From an uncultured Megasphaera sp. (lineage in GTDB: Bacteria; Bacillota; Negativicutes; Veillonellales; Megasphaeraceae), in the NCBI GenBank assembly GCA_900540735.1, contig UQHB01000031.1, positions 1-31,925 on the forward strand: DNA of 31,925 nucleotides. Direction: 5' to 3'. Below, in pieces: positions 15,654-25,420 of the stretch. Position numbers and translations under genes: made by a program. Each line of letters starts with the position of its first letter. The stretch's first letter is position 1. The notes below the pieces were generated by a model. It was not told where the DNA came from and searched no databases. It was given only the letters and a program-made list of their open reading frames with translations.

Positions 15654-16988
15654 ATGATGTTACTTATTGGAAATGGGCAAGTCTATACCCGCGACCCAAA
15701 CCAGCCATATATTAAAGACGGAGCCATTTTAGTAGACGGGACAACGATTGCCGCTATTGGTTCAACAGACTCCCTGCGTGCCACATACCGTCAGGCCCGG
15801 TATATCGATGCTAAAGGCGGCATCATCATGCCCGGGTTGATTAATATCCACGATCATATCTATAGTTATATGGCTCGCGGCCTTTTTATCAAAGGCTATG
15901 CGCCGCAAGGATTTCTCGACATTTTAAACGGTCTCTGGTGGAACATCGACCGCCATCTGGATACGCAGTTAACCTATTTGAGTGCCTTAGGCACCTATAT
16001 AGACTGTATCAAAAATGGCGTAACGACTATCTTTGACCATCATGCCAGTTACGGTGAAATCAAGGACAGCCTCTTTGCCATTGGCCAAGCGGCGACAGAA
16101 ACAGGAATCCGCTCCTGCCTCTGTTATGAAGTATCGAACCGGGATGGTGACACCAAAGCCAAAGACGCAATCTTAGAAAATGAACGGTGGATTACCTATG
16201 CCCAGCACGATACGAGTGATATGTTAGCCGGTATGATGGGACTTCATGCTCAATTTACCATAAGTGACCAGACCTTTGCCTTAGCAGCAGAACATACGCC
16301 CCAAGGCGCAGGCTATCATATCCATGTCGCCGAAGGGATTGAAGATGTAGAACATTGTTTACGTCACTACAATAAACGCATCGTTGACCGCCTGTATGAT
16401 TGGAATATTTTAGGCCCGCAGACTTTACTAGCCCACTGTATTTATGTCAATACCCATGAAATGGGCCTCATTAAAGATACAGATACCATGGTCGTCCACA
16501 ACCCTGAATCCAATATGGCCAACGCCTGTGGCTGCCCGCCTACGTTAGACATGGTGCGCCGCCGCATCCTGACCGGCCTTGGTACTGATGGGTACACACA
16601 GGATATGATTGAATCCTATAAAGTAGCCAATCTGTTACATAAACATTTCCTCGGCGACCCGAACGCCGGTTTTACAGAAATACCAGAAATGCTCTTTACC
16701 AATAATGCCAAAATAGCCAACCGCTATTTTAAAACGCCCTTAGGTATCTTAAAACCCGGAGCCGCTGCCGATATTATCGTCACCGATTATATCCCACCGA
16801 CACCGTTTACGCCATCATCTCTCAATAGCCACATTCTGTTTGGCATGACAGGACGTAGTGTCATCACCACCATTGCCAATGGCCAAGTCCTCATGCAAGA
16901 CCGTATCGTAACGACCTTAGATGAAGACGAAATTTTTGCCCGTATCCGAAAAGGCGCTCAAGAACTGAGCAAGCGCCTCAATGCCTAA
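15654..16988 (+). CDS. ssnA: SsnA-like metal-dependent aminohydrolase
   Basis: A 444-residue amidohydrolase-superfamily enzyme that matches SsnA of the E. coli purine/selenium cluster in length and style. Metal and catalytic residues are visible: HDH (His66, His68), YHIHVAEG (His222, His224, Glu227), LLAHCIY (His261) and GTDGY (Asp312). This pattern is that of chlorohydrolase/guanine-deaminase-type enzymes, so deamination of a purine or a ring-opened product is expected. The true substrate of SsnA is not settled to my knowledge. AAGGAG precedes a double ATG (15654 or 15657). It is placed between the permease and ygfK (17 bases to the next start), as in other anaerobic purine clusters. Confidence 0.9.
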   Translation: MMLLIGNGQVYTRDPNQPYIKDGAILVDGTTIAAIGSTDSLRATYRQARYIDAKGGIIMPGLINIHDHIYSYMARGLFIKGYAPQGFLDILNGLWWNIDRHLDTQLTYLSALGTYIDCIKNGVTTIFDHHASYGEIKDSLFAIGQAATETGIRSCLCYEVSNRDGDTKAKDAILENERWITYAQHDTSDMLAGMMGLHAQFTISDQTFALAAEHTPQGAGYHIHVAEGIEDVEHCLRHYNKRIVDRLYDWNILGPQTLLAHCIYVNTHEMGLIKDTDTMVVHNPESNMANACGCPPTLDMVRRRILTGLGTDGYTQDMIESYKVANLLHKHFLGDPNAGFTEIPEMLFTNNAKIANRYFKTPLGILKPGAAADIIVTDYIPPTPFTPSSLNSHILFGMTGRSVITTIANGQVLMQDRIVTTLDEDEIFARIRKGAQELSKRLNA

Positions 16989-17005
16989 CGGAAGGAGGAA
17001 TAGTG

Positions 17006-19576
17006 ATGAGTGATACAATGTGTCCCTTACCCTTTGACAGCTTAATGAACTGGCTTTTAGCTACAGCGCCGACAGGCACTATCTTTGGCGTTCATCATCT
17101 ATATAGAGAGAACTACACGCCACCATACACACTCTTTCAGCGGCACCTCTCGCTGCCCTTAGGGCCTGCTGCAGGGCCGCATACACAACTTGCGCAAAAT
17201 ATTGCCGCAGCGTATGCCGGTGGCGCCCGTTTTTTTGAACTCAAAACGGTCCAAGTCATCGATGGTCCTGATTTACATGTCGAAAAACCGTGTATCACTG
17301 CAGCCCACGAATGTTACAACGTCGAATGGTCTACAGAATTAACAGTACCTCAAGCCTTTGCAGAATATGTTAAAGCTTGGTTTCTCCTGCATATTTTAGC
17401 CTTAGAGTACGGTTATGGCCGTATAGATGGCTTCCAGTTCAATATGTCTGTTGGCTATGATTTAAAGGGAATAAAAACGAAAAAAATAGATTCCTTTATT
17501 GAACACATGAAAGATGCGTCCCAAACTCCTATTTTCCAAGCATGTAAAACCTGGTTGTTACAGCATCTCAAAGCCTTTCAGAACGTATCGCCTGCAGATA
17601 TAGAATCTATTTCACCACATATTTGTAATGCCCTTACTGTTTCTACGATGCACGGCTGTCCGCCAGCTGAAATCGAACGGATTGTTGTCTATTTACTGCA
17701 TGAAAAAAAGCTTCATACCTTTGTTAAATGCAATCCCACCCTGTTAGGCTACGATACAGTGAAAGACCTCTTACGTAAGACCGGCTATGGATACATCACG
17801 TTTTCACAGGACCATTTTACGCAAGACCTGCAATACAGTGATGCCCTGCCCATGTTACGCCGGTTACAACAACAAGCACGAGAACTGGGATTAACGTTCG
17901 GCGTCAAATTGACCAATACCTTCCCGGTGGCAATTACGAAACATGAACTCCCTGGTACAGAAATGTATATGTCTGGGAAGCCTTTATTTTTCTTATCTTT
18001 GGCAGTAGCGCAAAAAATCAACCAAGATTTTCACGGTACGTTACCTATGTCCTATAGCGGCGGCGCCGATGTGCATAACATAAAAGACCTCGTCTCTGCC
18101 GGCATTTGGCCCGTCACCGTGGCTACGACCTTACTCAAACCGGGCGGCTATGAACGAATCCACCAGCTAGCAGCTAAACTAGAAGGTTTGACGATTCCCC
18201 CAGAAGTTGACGGCCGAAAACTTACGACCTTGCTCCAAGAAGCCATTCGAGACCCATATTATCAAAAGCCGAAACGGGCTATCCAACCTGTGCCTGTATC
18301 GCCTGCGCCATTGCCGATGCTTGACTGCTTTACAGCACCATGCCAAGGAGCCTGTCCTCTCGGTCAAGATATTCCTACGTACATGACACTCGTACAAGAA
18401 GGAAAATATGAACAGGCTTTACGCGTGATTTTAGATAAGAATCCCCTTCCCTTTATAACTGGTACGATTTGTTATCATTCCTGTACTAACTATTGTAACC
18501 GGAGGTTTTATGATACAGCCGTCCATATTCGCGCGAATAAGTTAATCGCCGCTGAAAAGGGATATGCTACAGTCCTAAAGCACCTTGCGCCACGGTCTAA
18601 GCCCCTTGGTAAAACAGCTGTTGTCCTCGGTGGCGGCCCTGCAGGACTGGCAGTGGCTTATTTTTTAGCCCGTAGCGGCATGACCGTTACACTTCGGGAA
18701 AAAGAACGTCAATGCGGCGGTCTGGTTCGCTCCTATTTATGCCATCAGCGGCATCAACTTACAGATGAAGCCATTGATAAAGATATAGCTCTCGTGAAAG
18801 CGATGGGAGTCTGCATCATCGAAGAGGCCCCAGACGTGCCATTAACGCAGTTACGAGCAGATTATGACTACGTTATTTTTGCCGTGGGCGCTGTCGCCGC
18901 AGGTATTCTCAAGCCATTCGATAAGACACGTCAGCCCCTTCCTAAGGGACGTATCTATAGTGATGCCGGTCTGGCACTGACAGAAAAAGATACAGTCTCC
19001 GTTGAAAGCCCTACGAATCTAACGTCTCTCCCAAGAGTCTATGCCATTGGTGACGGCCGGCGTGGTGTTTCTTCTGTCGCCTTAGCCATTGCCGATGCGC
19101 AACGTACAGCAGCGGCGATTCTCCCGGCAGAGCAATTCCAGCCGCTCCAGTCTTTAGTCTGTACGGCTACGGCGCCGAACGAGGGCTGTGATGCGCGCTG
19201 TCTGCACTGCGATGTCCGGTGCGAACAATGTGTAGAAGCCTGTCCGAACCGGGCCAATATAGTCATTACGATTACCAGAGGACCGCAAATCTTACATCTC
19301 GATGGACTCTGCAATGAATGCGGTAATTGCCAGACCTTCTGTCCTTGGTCTGGTGCGCCGTACAAGGATAAATTCACACTATTTCCTACACATGATGCGA
19401 TGATAAAGAGTCATAATCCTGGTTTTACCGTCATCAATCGATTGTCAGAAACGTATGAATTACGGCTCCAACAAAATATTACGCTACATGAGTTACCATC
19501 AGATGATACGTCTGTCCCTATAGCGATTAGAGAATTAATCCAGACTGTATTCCATAAATATGCCTTTTTACTTTAA
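17006..19576 (+). CDS. ygfK: YgfK-type flavin/iron-sulfur oxidoreductase, compact form
   Basis: Numbering here counts from the GTG just before the chosen ATG (AGGAGG lies 7 bases upstream of that ATG). Residues about 1-400 form a dihydroorotate-dehydrogenase-like barrel (LPLGPAAGPH, STMHGCPP, MSYSGGADVHN). About 440-500 is a GltD-like Fe-S segment (Cys442, 447, 451, 490, 494, 498). A FAD-binding Rossmann motif GGGPAGLAVAYFLARSG lies at 543-559, and AIGDGRRG at 681-688. The C-terminus has two ferredoxin-type clusters (Cys733, 736, 740, 743, 747 and Cys770, 773, 776, 780). E. coli YgfK is about 1032 residues; this one has 856. The missing part appears to be the second, NAD(P)H-binding Rossmann domain, since no GGGNTAMD-like motif is present. 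It probably passes electrons between ferredoxin-like centres and the adjacent molybdenum hydroxylase or a purine substrate. Confidence 0.9.
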   Translation: MSDTMCPLPFDSLMNWLLATAPTGTIFGVHHLYRENYTPPYTLFQRHLSLPLGPAAGPHTQLAQNIAAAYAGGARFFELKTVQVIDGPDLHVEKPCITAAHECYNVEWSTELTVPQAFAEYVKAWFLLHILALEYGYGRIDGFQFNMSVGYDLKGIKTKKIDSFIEHMKDASQTPIFQACKTWLLQHLKAFQNVSPADIESISPHICNALTVSTMHGCPPAEIERIVVYLLHEKKLHTFVKCNPTLLGYDTVKDLLRKTGYGYITFSQDHFTQDLQYSDALPMLRRLQQQARELGLTFGVKLTNTFPVAITKHELPGTEMYMSGKPLFFLSLAVAQKINQDFHGTLPMSYSGGADVHNIKDLVSAGIWPVTVATTLLKPGGYERIHQLAAKLEGLTIPPEVDGRKLTTLLQEAIRDPYYQKPKRAIQPVPVSPAPLPMLDCFTAPCQGACPLGQDIPTYMTLVQEGKYEQALRVILDKNPLPFITGTICYHSCTNYCNRRFYDTAVHIRANKLIAAEKGYATVLKHLAPRSKPLGKTAVVLGGGPAGLAVAYFLARSGMTVTLREKERQCGGLVRSYLCHQRHQLTDEAIDKDIALVKAMGVCIIEEAPDVPLTQLRADYDYVIFAVGAVAAGILKPFDKTRQPLPKGRIYSDAGLALTEKDTVSVESPTNLTSLPRVYAIGDGRRGVSSVALAIADAQRTAAAILPAEQFQPLQSLVCTATAPNEGCDARCLHCDVRCEQCVEACPNRANIVITITRGPQILHLDGLCNECGNCQTFCPWSGAPYKDKFTLFPTHDAMIKSHNPGFTVINRLSETYELRLQQNITLHELPSDDTSVPIAIRELIQTVFHKYAFLL

Positions 19577-19596
19577 GAGATGGTGTGGTGATACTG

Positions 19597-22299
19597 ATGA
19601 GTGATGTCACTCTTTTTATTAATAATCAACCTGTTACCGTCGATGGAGACCGGCACCTGCTCGATATTCTGCGTAATGATTTACGCTTAAAATCTGTCAA
19701 AGACGGCTGTAGTGAAGGTGCTTGCGGTACGTGTACGGTCATTATCGACGGCAAAGCCATGAAAGCATGCGTACAAAAAGCCATGCGCCTCCAAGGGAAA
19801 CATATCCTCACTGTCGAAGGCTTGTCACCACGGGAAAAAGAGGTCTTTGTCTATGCCTTTGGTGAAGCCGGCGCCGTCCAATGCGGCTTTTGTATCCCTG
19901 GTATGGTCATGTGCGCCAAAGCCTTATTAGACCAAAATCCCACACCGAACAGGCTCGATATTGTCCACGCTATTCGCAACAATATTTGCCGCTGTACAGG
20001 CTACAAAAAAATCATTGACGGCATTGCCTTGGCGGCCGACATGCTGTACCATCACACGCCCATTCCGACAGAAGAAACGTATCAACATGTCGGTGCCCGC
20101 TGCCATCGCATTGATGTCAAAGGAAAAGTACTCGGCACAGGCCAATACGTTGATGACCTCGATGCCGTCGATATGCCGGGCCTATGTTATGGCAGCGCTG
20201 TTCGCAGTGCCTATCCCAGAGCGATTGTCAAAGCCATTCATACAGAAGAAGCCCTGGCTCTGCCCGGCATTCTAGGTGTCTTCACGGCAGCCGATATTCC
20301 CGGGTCCGTGAAAGTCGGCCATTTAAAGACCGATTGGGATGCCATGATTCCTATCGGTAAAACGACACATTATTTAGGTGATGCCATTGCCTTAGTCGCC
20401 GCTGAAAGTCCGGAAATTTTGGCCGAAGCGAAAAAACTAGTCCACATCGATTACGAACCATTACCACCACTCACGGATGCCCGGACAGCCATGCAGCCAG
20501 ACGCGCCACTCGTCCATGACGAAGAAGACTCGAACATTCTGGTTCACGAACATCTAGTCCGCGGTGATGCCGATGCCGTCATTGCCGCTTCTGCCTATAA
20601 AGTGACGAACCATTACGAAACGCCATGGACAGAGCACGCGTTTTTAGAGCCTGAATGCGCCGTTGCCATGCCCTTTGATGGCGGCGTCTATATTTATTCT
20701 ACCGATCAAGGGGCCTACGACACACGCCGTGAAACGTCACTCATGCTCGGCTTGCCGCCAGAAAAAGTAATTGTCGAAAATAAACTGGTCGGCGGCGGTT
20801 TTGGTGGCAAAGAAGACGTGACGGTCCAACATTTAGCGGCTCTCATTGCTTATAAACTGAAACGGCCTTGTAAAGTAAAACTAACGCGCCAAGAAAGTAT
20901 TCTCGTTCACCCCAAACGTCATGCCTTTAGTATGGACTTAACGACAGCCTGTGACGAAAACGGAAAATTAACAGCCATGAAACTCGTCGCGCTAACCGAT
21001 AATGGTGCTTATGCGTCTCTCGGCGGCCCGGTCCTGCAACGGGCCTGTACGCATGCGGCCGGACCCTATAATTATCAAACTATTGATATTGAAGGCACTG
21101 CCGTGTATACCAATAATCCACCAGCTGGAGCGTTTCGCGGCTTTGGTGTTACCCAGACTATTTTTGCAACAGAAATGAATCTCGACGCCTTAGCCACGCT
21201 AGTTGGTATTGACCCTTGGGAAATGCGGTACCGCAACGCCATCCGCCCTGGTGAAGTATTACCAAACGGACAAATTGCTGACCCTTCCACGGGTCTTGTC
21301 GAAACCTTACAAGCTGTCAAAGATACATATTACGCCGCCTTCCCCCATGTAGGCCTGGCTTGTGCCTTTAAAAATGCAGGTGTCGGTGTAGGTCTGCCCG
21401 ATGTAGGCCGCTGTCGTCTTGTCGTCCAAAACGGACACGTCCATATTTACTCGGCCGCTTCGTGTATTGGCCAAGGTGTCGGTACAGTCTTAACGCAGAT
21501 TATTTCCGATACAGCCCGTATTCCTGCCCACATGATTATCTGGCATAGCCCCAATACAGCTACATCGCCAGATTCAGGCACTACGTCCGGGTCCCGGCAA
21601 ACTACGATTACTGGCGAAGCAGGCCGGCGCGCCGCTGAGTTATTGCGCCGGGCTCTCTTTACGGCCAAACACTTGCCGTACCAGATGACGAGCCGCAAAA
21701 GTGATTACTTAGAAGGCGTGACGATTGACACGGAAGATCCAGACACAGCAGCCATCATCTTTACAGCAGAAGACCTGTCCCTCTTAGAAGGGAAAGAATT
21801 TCATGGCGAATACTATGGCAAAACCGATGCCATGGGCGCCCCAGTACCGCACCCTGTCTCGCACGTCGCCTATGGCTACGCCACGCAAGTCTGTCTCCTA
21901 AATGACGATGGGACTATTAAAAAGATTGTCGCCGCCCATGACGTGGGCCGGATTATGAATCCCAAAAGCGTAGAAGGACAAATTGAAGGCGGCGTCATCA
22001 TGGGCTGCGGCTATGCCCTGACAGAGCAATATCCGCTACAAGATGGTAAGCCCTTAGCCAAATATGGGACATTAGGTCTCTTCCGTGCCGATAAAGCTCC
22101 TGATGTAGAAGCATTGCCCTTAGAAAAGAAAGGCGTCGATGTAGCGTGCGGGGCTATTGGCGTCGGTGAAATTACCTCGATTCCCACAGCGCCAGCCATT
22201 GCCGGAGCGTACTATGCCTTTACGCATACGCTTCCGACAACATTGCCCTTAGAAAATACGCCGTATAGCCGGAAAAAACCAGTTCGTAAAAAAGCATAA
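19597..22299 (+). CDS. Xanthine-dehydrogenase-type molybdenum hydroxylase (2Fe-2S and Mo domains fused; selenium-dependent subfamily likely)
   Basis: I use the ATG at 19597 (900 residues); GTG codons at 19585 and 19588 are possible, and no start has a strong ribosome site. The N-terminal domain carries a plant-type 2Fe-2S cluster (Cys38, 43, 46, 58) and the alpha-helical 2Fe-2S cluster (Cys96, 99, 131, 133). The molybdopterin part follows from about 165, with GGGFGGKED, PAGAFRGFG, CIGQGVGT and the catalytic Glu858 in GVGEITS. E. coli XdhD, as I recall it, lacks the N-terminal cysteines. The fused, cysteine-complete form fits the selenium-dependent xanthine dehydrogenase family. In that family selenium is a labile Mo ligand, not selenocysteine. 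Likely substrates are xanthine, hypoxanthine or urate. No FAD subunit is encoded in the window. Confidence 0.92.
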   Translation: MSDVTLFINNQPVTVDGDRHLLDILRNDLRLKSVKDGCSEGACGTCTVIIDGKAMKACVQKAMRLQGKHILTVEGLSPREKEVFVYAFGEAGAVQCGFCIPGMVMCAKALLDQNPTPNRLDIVHAIRNNICRCTGYKKIIDGIALAADMLYHHTPIPTEETYQHVGARCHRIDVKGKVLGTGQYVDDLDAVDMPGLCYGSAVRSAYPRAIVKAIHTEEALALPGILGVFTAADIPGSVKVGHLKTDWDAMIPIGKTTHYLGDAIALVAAESPEILAEAKKLVHIDYEPLPPLTDARTAMQPDAPLVHDEEDSNILVHEHLVRGDADAVIAASAYKVTNHYETPWTEHAFLEPECAVAMPFDGGVYIYSTDQGAYDTRRETSLMLGLPPEKVIVENKLVGGGFGGKEDVTVQHLAALIAYKLKRPCKVKLTRQESILVHPKRHAFSMDLTTACDENGKLTAMKLVALTDNGAYASLGGPVLQRACTHAAGPYNYQTIDIEGTAVYTNNPPAGAFRGFGVTQTIFATEMNLDALATLVGIDPWEMRYRNAIRPGEVLPNGQIADPSTGLVETLQAVKDTYYAAFPHVGLACAFKNAGVGVGLPDVGRCRLVVQNGHVHIYSAASCIGQGVGTVLTQIISDTARIPAHMIIWHSPNTATSPDSGTTSGSRQTTITGEAGRRAAELLRRALFTAKHLPYQMTSRKSDYLEGVTIDTEDPDTAAIIFTAEDLSLLEGKEFHGEYYGKTDAMGAPVPHPVSHVAYGYATQVCLLNDDGTIKKIVAAHDVGRIMNPKSVEGQIEGGVIMGCGYALTEQYPLQDGKPLAKYGTLGLFRADKAPDVEALPLEKKGVDVACGAIGVGEITSIPTAPAIAGAYYAFTHTLPTTLPLENTPYSRKKPVRKKA

Positions 22300-22309
22300 T
22301 GTATCCCAT

Positions 22310-22343
22310 AAAAATAGCGTCCACGTAAATGGACGCTATTTTT
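22310..22343. terminator. Bidirectional terminator between the convergent operons
   Basis: A perfect 14-bp stem (AAAAATAGCGTCCA at 22310-22323 and its complement at 22330-22343) with loop CGTAAA gives a T-run on both strands. It ends the plus operon (xdh stop 10 bases away) and the minus operon (stop 20 bases away). Confidence 0.96.
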
Positions 22344-22363
22344 ATACGTAGCAATGCTACGAC

Positions 22364-23965
22364 TTAGTATACTTCGATGCCTTGTTTCCGCAACACCTTA
22401 CCAGCCCGTACATCTTGGTATTGGCCGTTTTTGATTTCAAAGACGCCATTGACCATGACATATTCAATCCCTTCGGGATACTGTACAGGGTCGGTAAAGG
22501 TTCCTTTGTCGATAACTGTATCTTTATTAAAAATCGTAATATCTGCAAAATTTCCAGCTTTTAATTGGCCCCGTCCTTTGATATGGAACGTTGTCGCCGG
22601 TTTCTTCGTCATTTTATAGACTGCATCTTCTAAAGAAAGAGTCTTTTCTTCACGCACGTATTTCCCTAAAATCCGGGGGAAAGCGCCATACACACGAGGA
22701 TGGGGTTTACCAGCCAAGAGCCCGTCAGTGCAGGCATTCATTTCCGGCCGTTGCAGGAACCGTTTTACATGGTCTTCTGTCCCATAAAAATCAACCATAC
22801 CGACAGCATTATCTTCTTCAACGAGTAAATCAAAGGTGGCATCATAAGGATTTTTACCACGTAATTTCCCCAGTTCTTCTAAGTTCAGGCCGACAACGTC
22901 CTGATTCTTTGCCAAATGAACGCTCGTAATATAGATGCCGCTAAGACCTGCGAAATCGACGAAATTATCCCAGCCCGGAATACCATGTTCCATATCATAG
23001 ACCATTTTCTTGCGTAAATCAGGCTGTGTCAAGCGCTGTAACGCCGCTTCTGTACCGCCATCATAGACCCAAGGCGGTAAAATAACGCCAAGCATCGTAC
23101 TGCCTGCTACGTATGGATACTGGTCATACGAAATAGGAATCCCTTCTTTTTCGCCTTCCTCTAAAAGGCTCGCCATGTCATCGACATACTTCCAGTTTTT
23201 CTTACCGCATACTTTAAAATGAGAAAAATGAATTTGTACACCCGATTCACGGCCTACACGAATAATTTCTTTCATTGAGTCCACAATCGTATCGGCTTCA
23301 CTGCGCTGATGCACGACGTAAAGCCCCTTGTATTCAGCGACGACTTTGCACATAGCAATAATTTCTTCTGTATGACTATAGGCGCAGGGCATATAAATCA
23401 ATCCATCAGAAAGGCCTACGGCGCCGCTTTCCATTTCCCGGCGGACAATATCGCACATTGTATCAAGTTCTGCCGCCGTTGGCTGCCGGTCTTCGAGACC
23501 CATCGCTTCCATGCGGACATTACCATGAGGCACGAGATAGCATTCATTGGGTCCTGGCTGCGCTTTGGCAATGAGTTTTAAATAGCCATCGGTTGTTTTA
23601 TAATGCCAATCGACAGTATCACTAATCCCATCGAGACCAGCCAGATTTTCCCGCCATGGCGCAATATATTGTTCTGGCAACGGAGCCATGGAAATCCCAT
23701 CTTGACCGAGTACTTCTGTCGTAATACCTTGATGGATTTTGGGTAATACCTGAGGCTTGGTCAAAATCTGTAAATCACTATGGCTATGAGTATCAATAAA
23801 GCCTGGTGCAATGACAAGTCCCTGTAAATCAATTGTTTCATCTGCATCACTAATATCGACCTGACCGACAGCCTGAATCGTATCGTTGACAACAAGGACA
23901 CTGCCAAGATATGGTTTTTGTCTCGTACCGTCAACGATTAATCCATTGTTAAATAAAATTTTCAT
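22364..23965 (-). CDS. N-acyl-D-amino-acid deacylase (D-aminoacylase family)
   Basis: A 533-residue amidohydrolase of the D-aminoacylase type, which normally cuts N-acyl groups from D-amino acids; N-carbamoyl compounds are also conceivable here. Metal motif DTHSHSD holds His60 and His62. SHFKVCGKKNW is present, as is the C-terminal substrate segment with TDGLLAGKPHPRVYGAFPR. In the classical Alcaligenes enzyme a zinc-binding cysteine lies in a GNCG turn. Here the turn is GQDG (Asp89), a variant I believe is also found in the family. No good ribosome site precedes the ATG at 23965, which is 27 bases after hydA, so coupling is likely. It is the last gene of the minus operon. Its part in purine breakdown is inference from position. 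Confidence 0.88.
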   Translation of the reverse strand: MKILFNNGLIVDGTRQKPYLGSVLVVNDTIQAVGQVDISDADETIDLQGLVIAPGFIDTHSHSDLQILTKPQVLPKIHQGITTEVLGQDGISMAPLPEQYIAPWRENLAGLDGISDTVDWHYKTTDGYLKLIAKAQPGPNECYLVPHGNVRMEAMGLEDRQPTAAELDTMCDIVRREMESGAVGLSDGLIYMPCAYSHTEEIIAMCKVVAEYKGLYVVHQRSEADTIVDSMKEIIRVGRESGVQIHFSHFKVCGKKNWKYVDDMASLLEEGEKEGIPISYDQYPYVAGSTMLGVILPPWVYDGGTEAALQRLTQPDLRKKMVYDMEHGIPGWDNFVDFAGLSGIYITSVHLAKNQDVVGLNLEELGKLRGKNPYDATFDLLVEEDNAVGMVDFYGTEDHVKRFLQRPEMNACTDGLLAGKPHPRVYGAFPRILGKYVREEKTLSLEDAVYKMTKKPATTFHIKGRGQLKAGNFADITIFNKDTVIDKGTFTDPVQYPEGIEYVMVNGVFEIKNGQYQDVRAGKVLRKQGIEVY

Positions 23966-23992
23966 ACTATGCCTACACTTTCTGTACTAGCT

Positions 23993-25390
23993 TTACTGTA
24001 CAATATCTTGATACGCTACCTTGCGATAGCGTCGTACTAATTGTCCCATACCGGGTGTACCAAGAAATGTATTTTCTTTAGCGATTAACTGCCCCCGTAA
24101 GAATACCTTGTCAATGACACACTGTACGGTCATGCCATCATACGGTGAATAGCCACAAGTAGTGTGTAAATTATCAGGGCCAAAAGTCCGCTTTTGATTA
24201 GGATTAATGATGGTAATATCTGCATCCATCCCTGGTAGGAGTGAACCTTTTTGCGGATACAAGCCAAAGATTTTAGCGCTATTCGTACTCGTTACTTGGA
24301 CGAACCGTTCTAACGAAAGGCGGCCGTTTAGGACTCCTTCACTAAACAATAAAGGCATCCGTTCTTCTACACCAGATACACCACCGGGACAAGCTCTGAA
24401 ATCATGGACATTTTCTTCTTTTTCTGCCATCATAAAGGGACAATGGTCTGTTGCTACCACTTGAATCGTTCCCTTCCGCAACGCCTGCCACAAGGCTTTA
24501 TTATCGGCTGCTTTCCGTAACGGCGGTGCCAACATATACTTAATCCCTTCAGCAGGACCACCAGCACTGAACTTGTCATCAGTTAAGAGTAAATATTGGG
24601 GACACGTTTCAGCATATATATTATCCTGACCTTGCGCGCGCATGAGTTCTATTTCTTGCACACTTTCATGCGCAGACACATGAACGATATACACAGGTGC
24701 ATTACCAGCTACACGAGCAACGGCTAAGACCATAGCCACCGCTTCGGCTTCGGCAACACTAGGCCGTGTTAAAGCCTGGCCAATAGGAAGCACTTCTTCT
24801 GGCTTTAATTCATTCCGTAACATATTAGTAATCGCATCATTTTCTGCATGCACCGTAAGGAGTCCGTCATACTGTTTGATCACCCGTAAAATAGGTAATA
24901 ACTGCGCTTCTTGCATCGGGTATCCATACGTCGTATAGGCTTTAAAACTAGGAAATCCTTCCTGAATAATCTCGCCTAAATCATGTAACACAGCATCATC
25001 GACGCGTTGAAACACACCGTGAAAACTATAATCAATAGGGCAATCTTTAGCTAATCCCTTATACGTCTCAAAAGGTATCCGCAACGAACAACCATCAGGG
25101 CCAAAAGCCATATGGTCAATAATCGTCGTTGTACCACCACAAGCGGCGGCAATGCCACCAGTCAAAAAGGTATCGCACGCCCGATATTTAGGCGATTGTT
25201 GCAAATCCATATGGGTATGAGGGTCAATTCCACCGGGGCAGACATACATGCCACTGGCATCAATGACATCTTCGCTACCCTGATGCAGGGACTTACCAAT
25301 AGCCCAAACCTTGCCATCTTTAATCGTTATATCACTTTGAAAGTGTTCTCCTTCTAAGCAAATCGTACCATTTTTTATAATATAATCCAT
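23993..25390 (-). CDS. hydA: Dihydropyrimidinase / hydantoinase (HyuA-like)
   Basis: A 465-residue cyclic amidohydrolase that hydrolyses hydantoin or dihydropyrimidine rings. Two-metal site: DPHTHMD (His58, His60), the lysine that becomes carboxylated in FKAYTTYG (Lys150), VHAEN (His181), IVHVSAH (His237) and ATDHCPF (Asp315). It corresponds to HyuA/HydA, encoded beside ygeX and ygeY in E. coli. In the ureide pathway it would open a five-membered ring derived from the purine. The ATG at 25390 has only a weak GAAGTGA site; the symporter gene ends 30 bases upstream. Preference between hydantoin-like and pyrimidine substrates cannot be told from sequence. Confidence 0.92.
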   Translation of the reverse strand: MDYIIKNGTICLEGEHFQSDITIKDGKVWAIGKSLHQGSEDVIDASGMYVCPGGIDPHTHMDLQQSPKYRACDTFLTGGIAAACGGTTTIIDHMAFGPDGCSLRIPFETYKGLAKDCPIDYSFHGVFQRVDDAVLHDLGEIIQEGFPSFKAYTTYGYPMQEAQLLPILRVIKQYDGLLTVHAENDAITNMLRNELKPEEVLPIGQALTRPSVAEAEAVAMVLAVARVAGNAPVYIVHVSAHESVQEIELMRAQGQDNIYAETCPQYLLLTDDKFSAGGPAEGIKYMLAPPLRKAADNKALWQALRKGTIQVVATDHCPFMMAEKEENVHDFRACPGGVSGVEERMPLLFSEGVLNGRLSLERFVQVTSTNSAKIFGLYPQKGSLLPGMDADITIINPNQKRTFGPDNLHTTCGYSPYDGMTVQCVIDKVFLRGQLIAKENTFLGTPGMGQLVRRYRKVAYQDIVQ

Positions 25391-25420
25391 GTTATGTCAT
25401 CACTTCTTTTCACACTATCC

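Noticed and set aside
19597..22299. Possible selenocysteine (in-frame TGA) in the molybdenum hydroxylase
   Set aside because: The frame is open without TGA, and the selenium-dependent subfamily uses a labile Mo-bound selenium, not selenocysteine.
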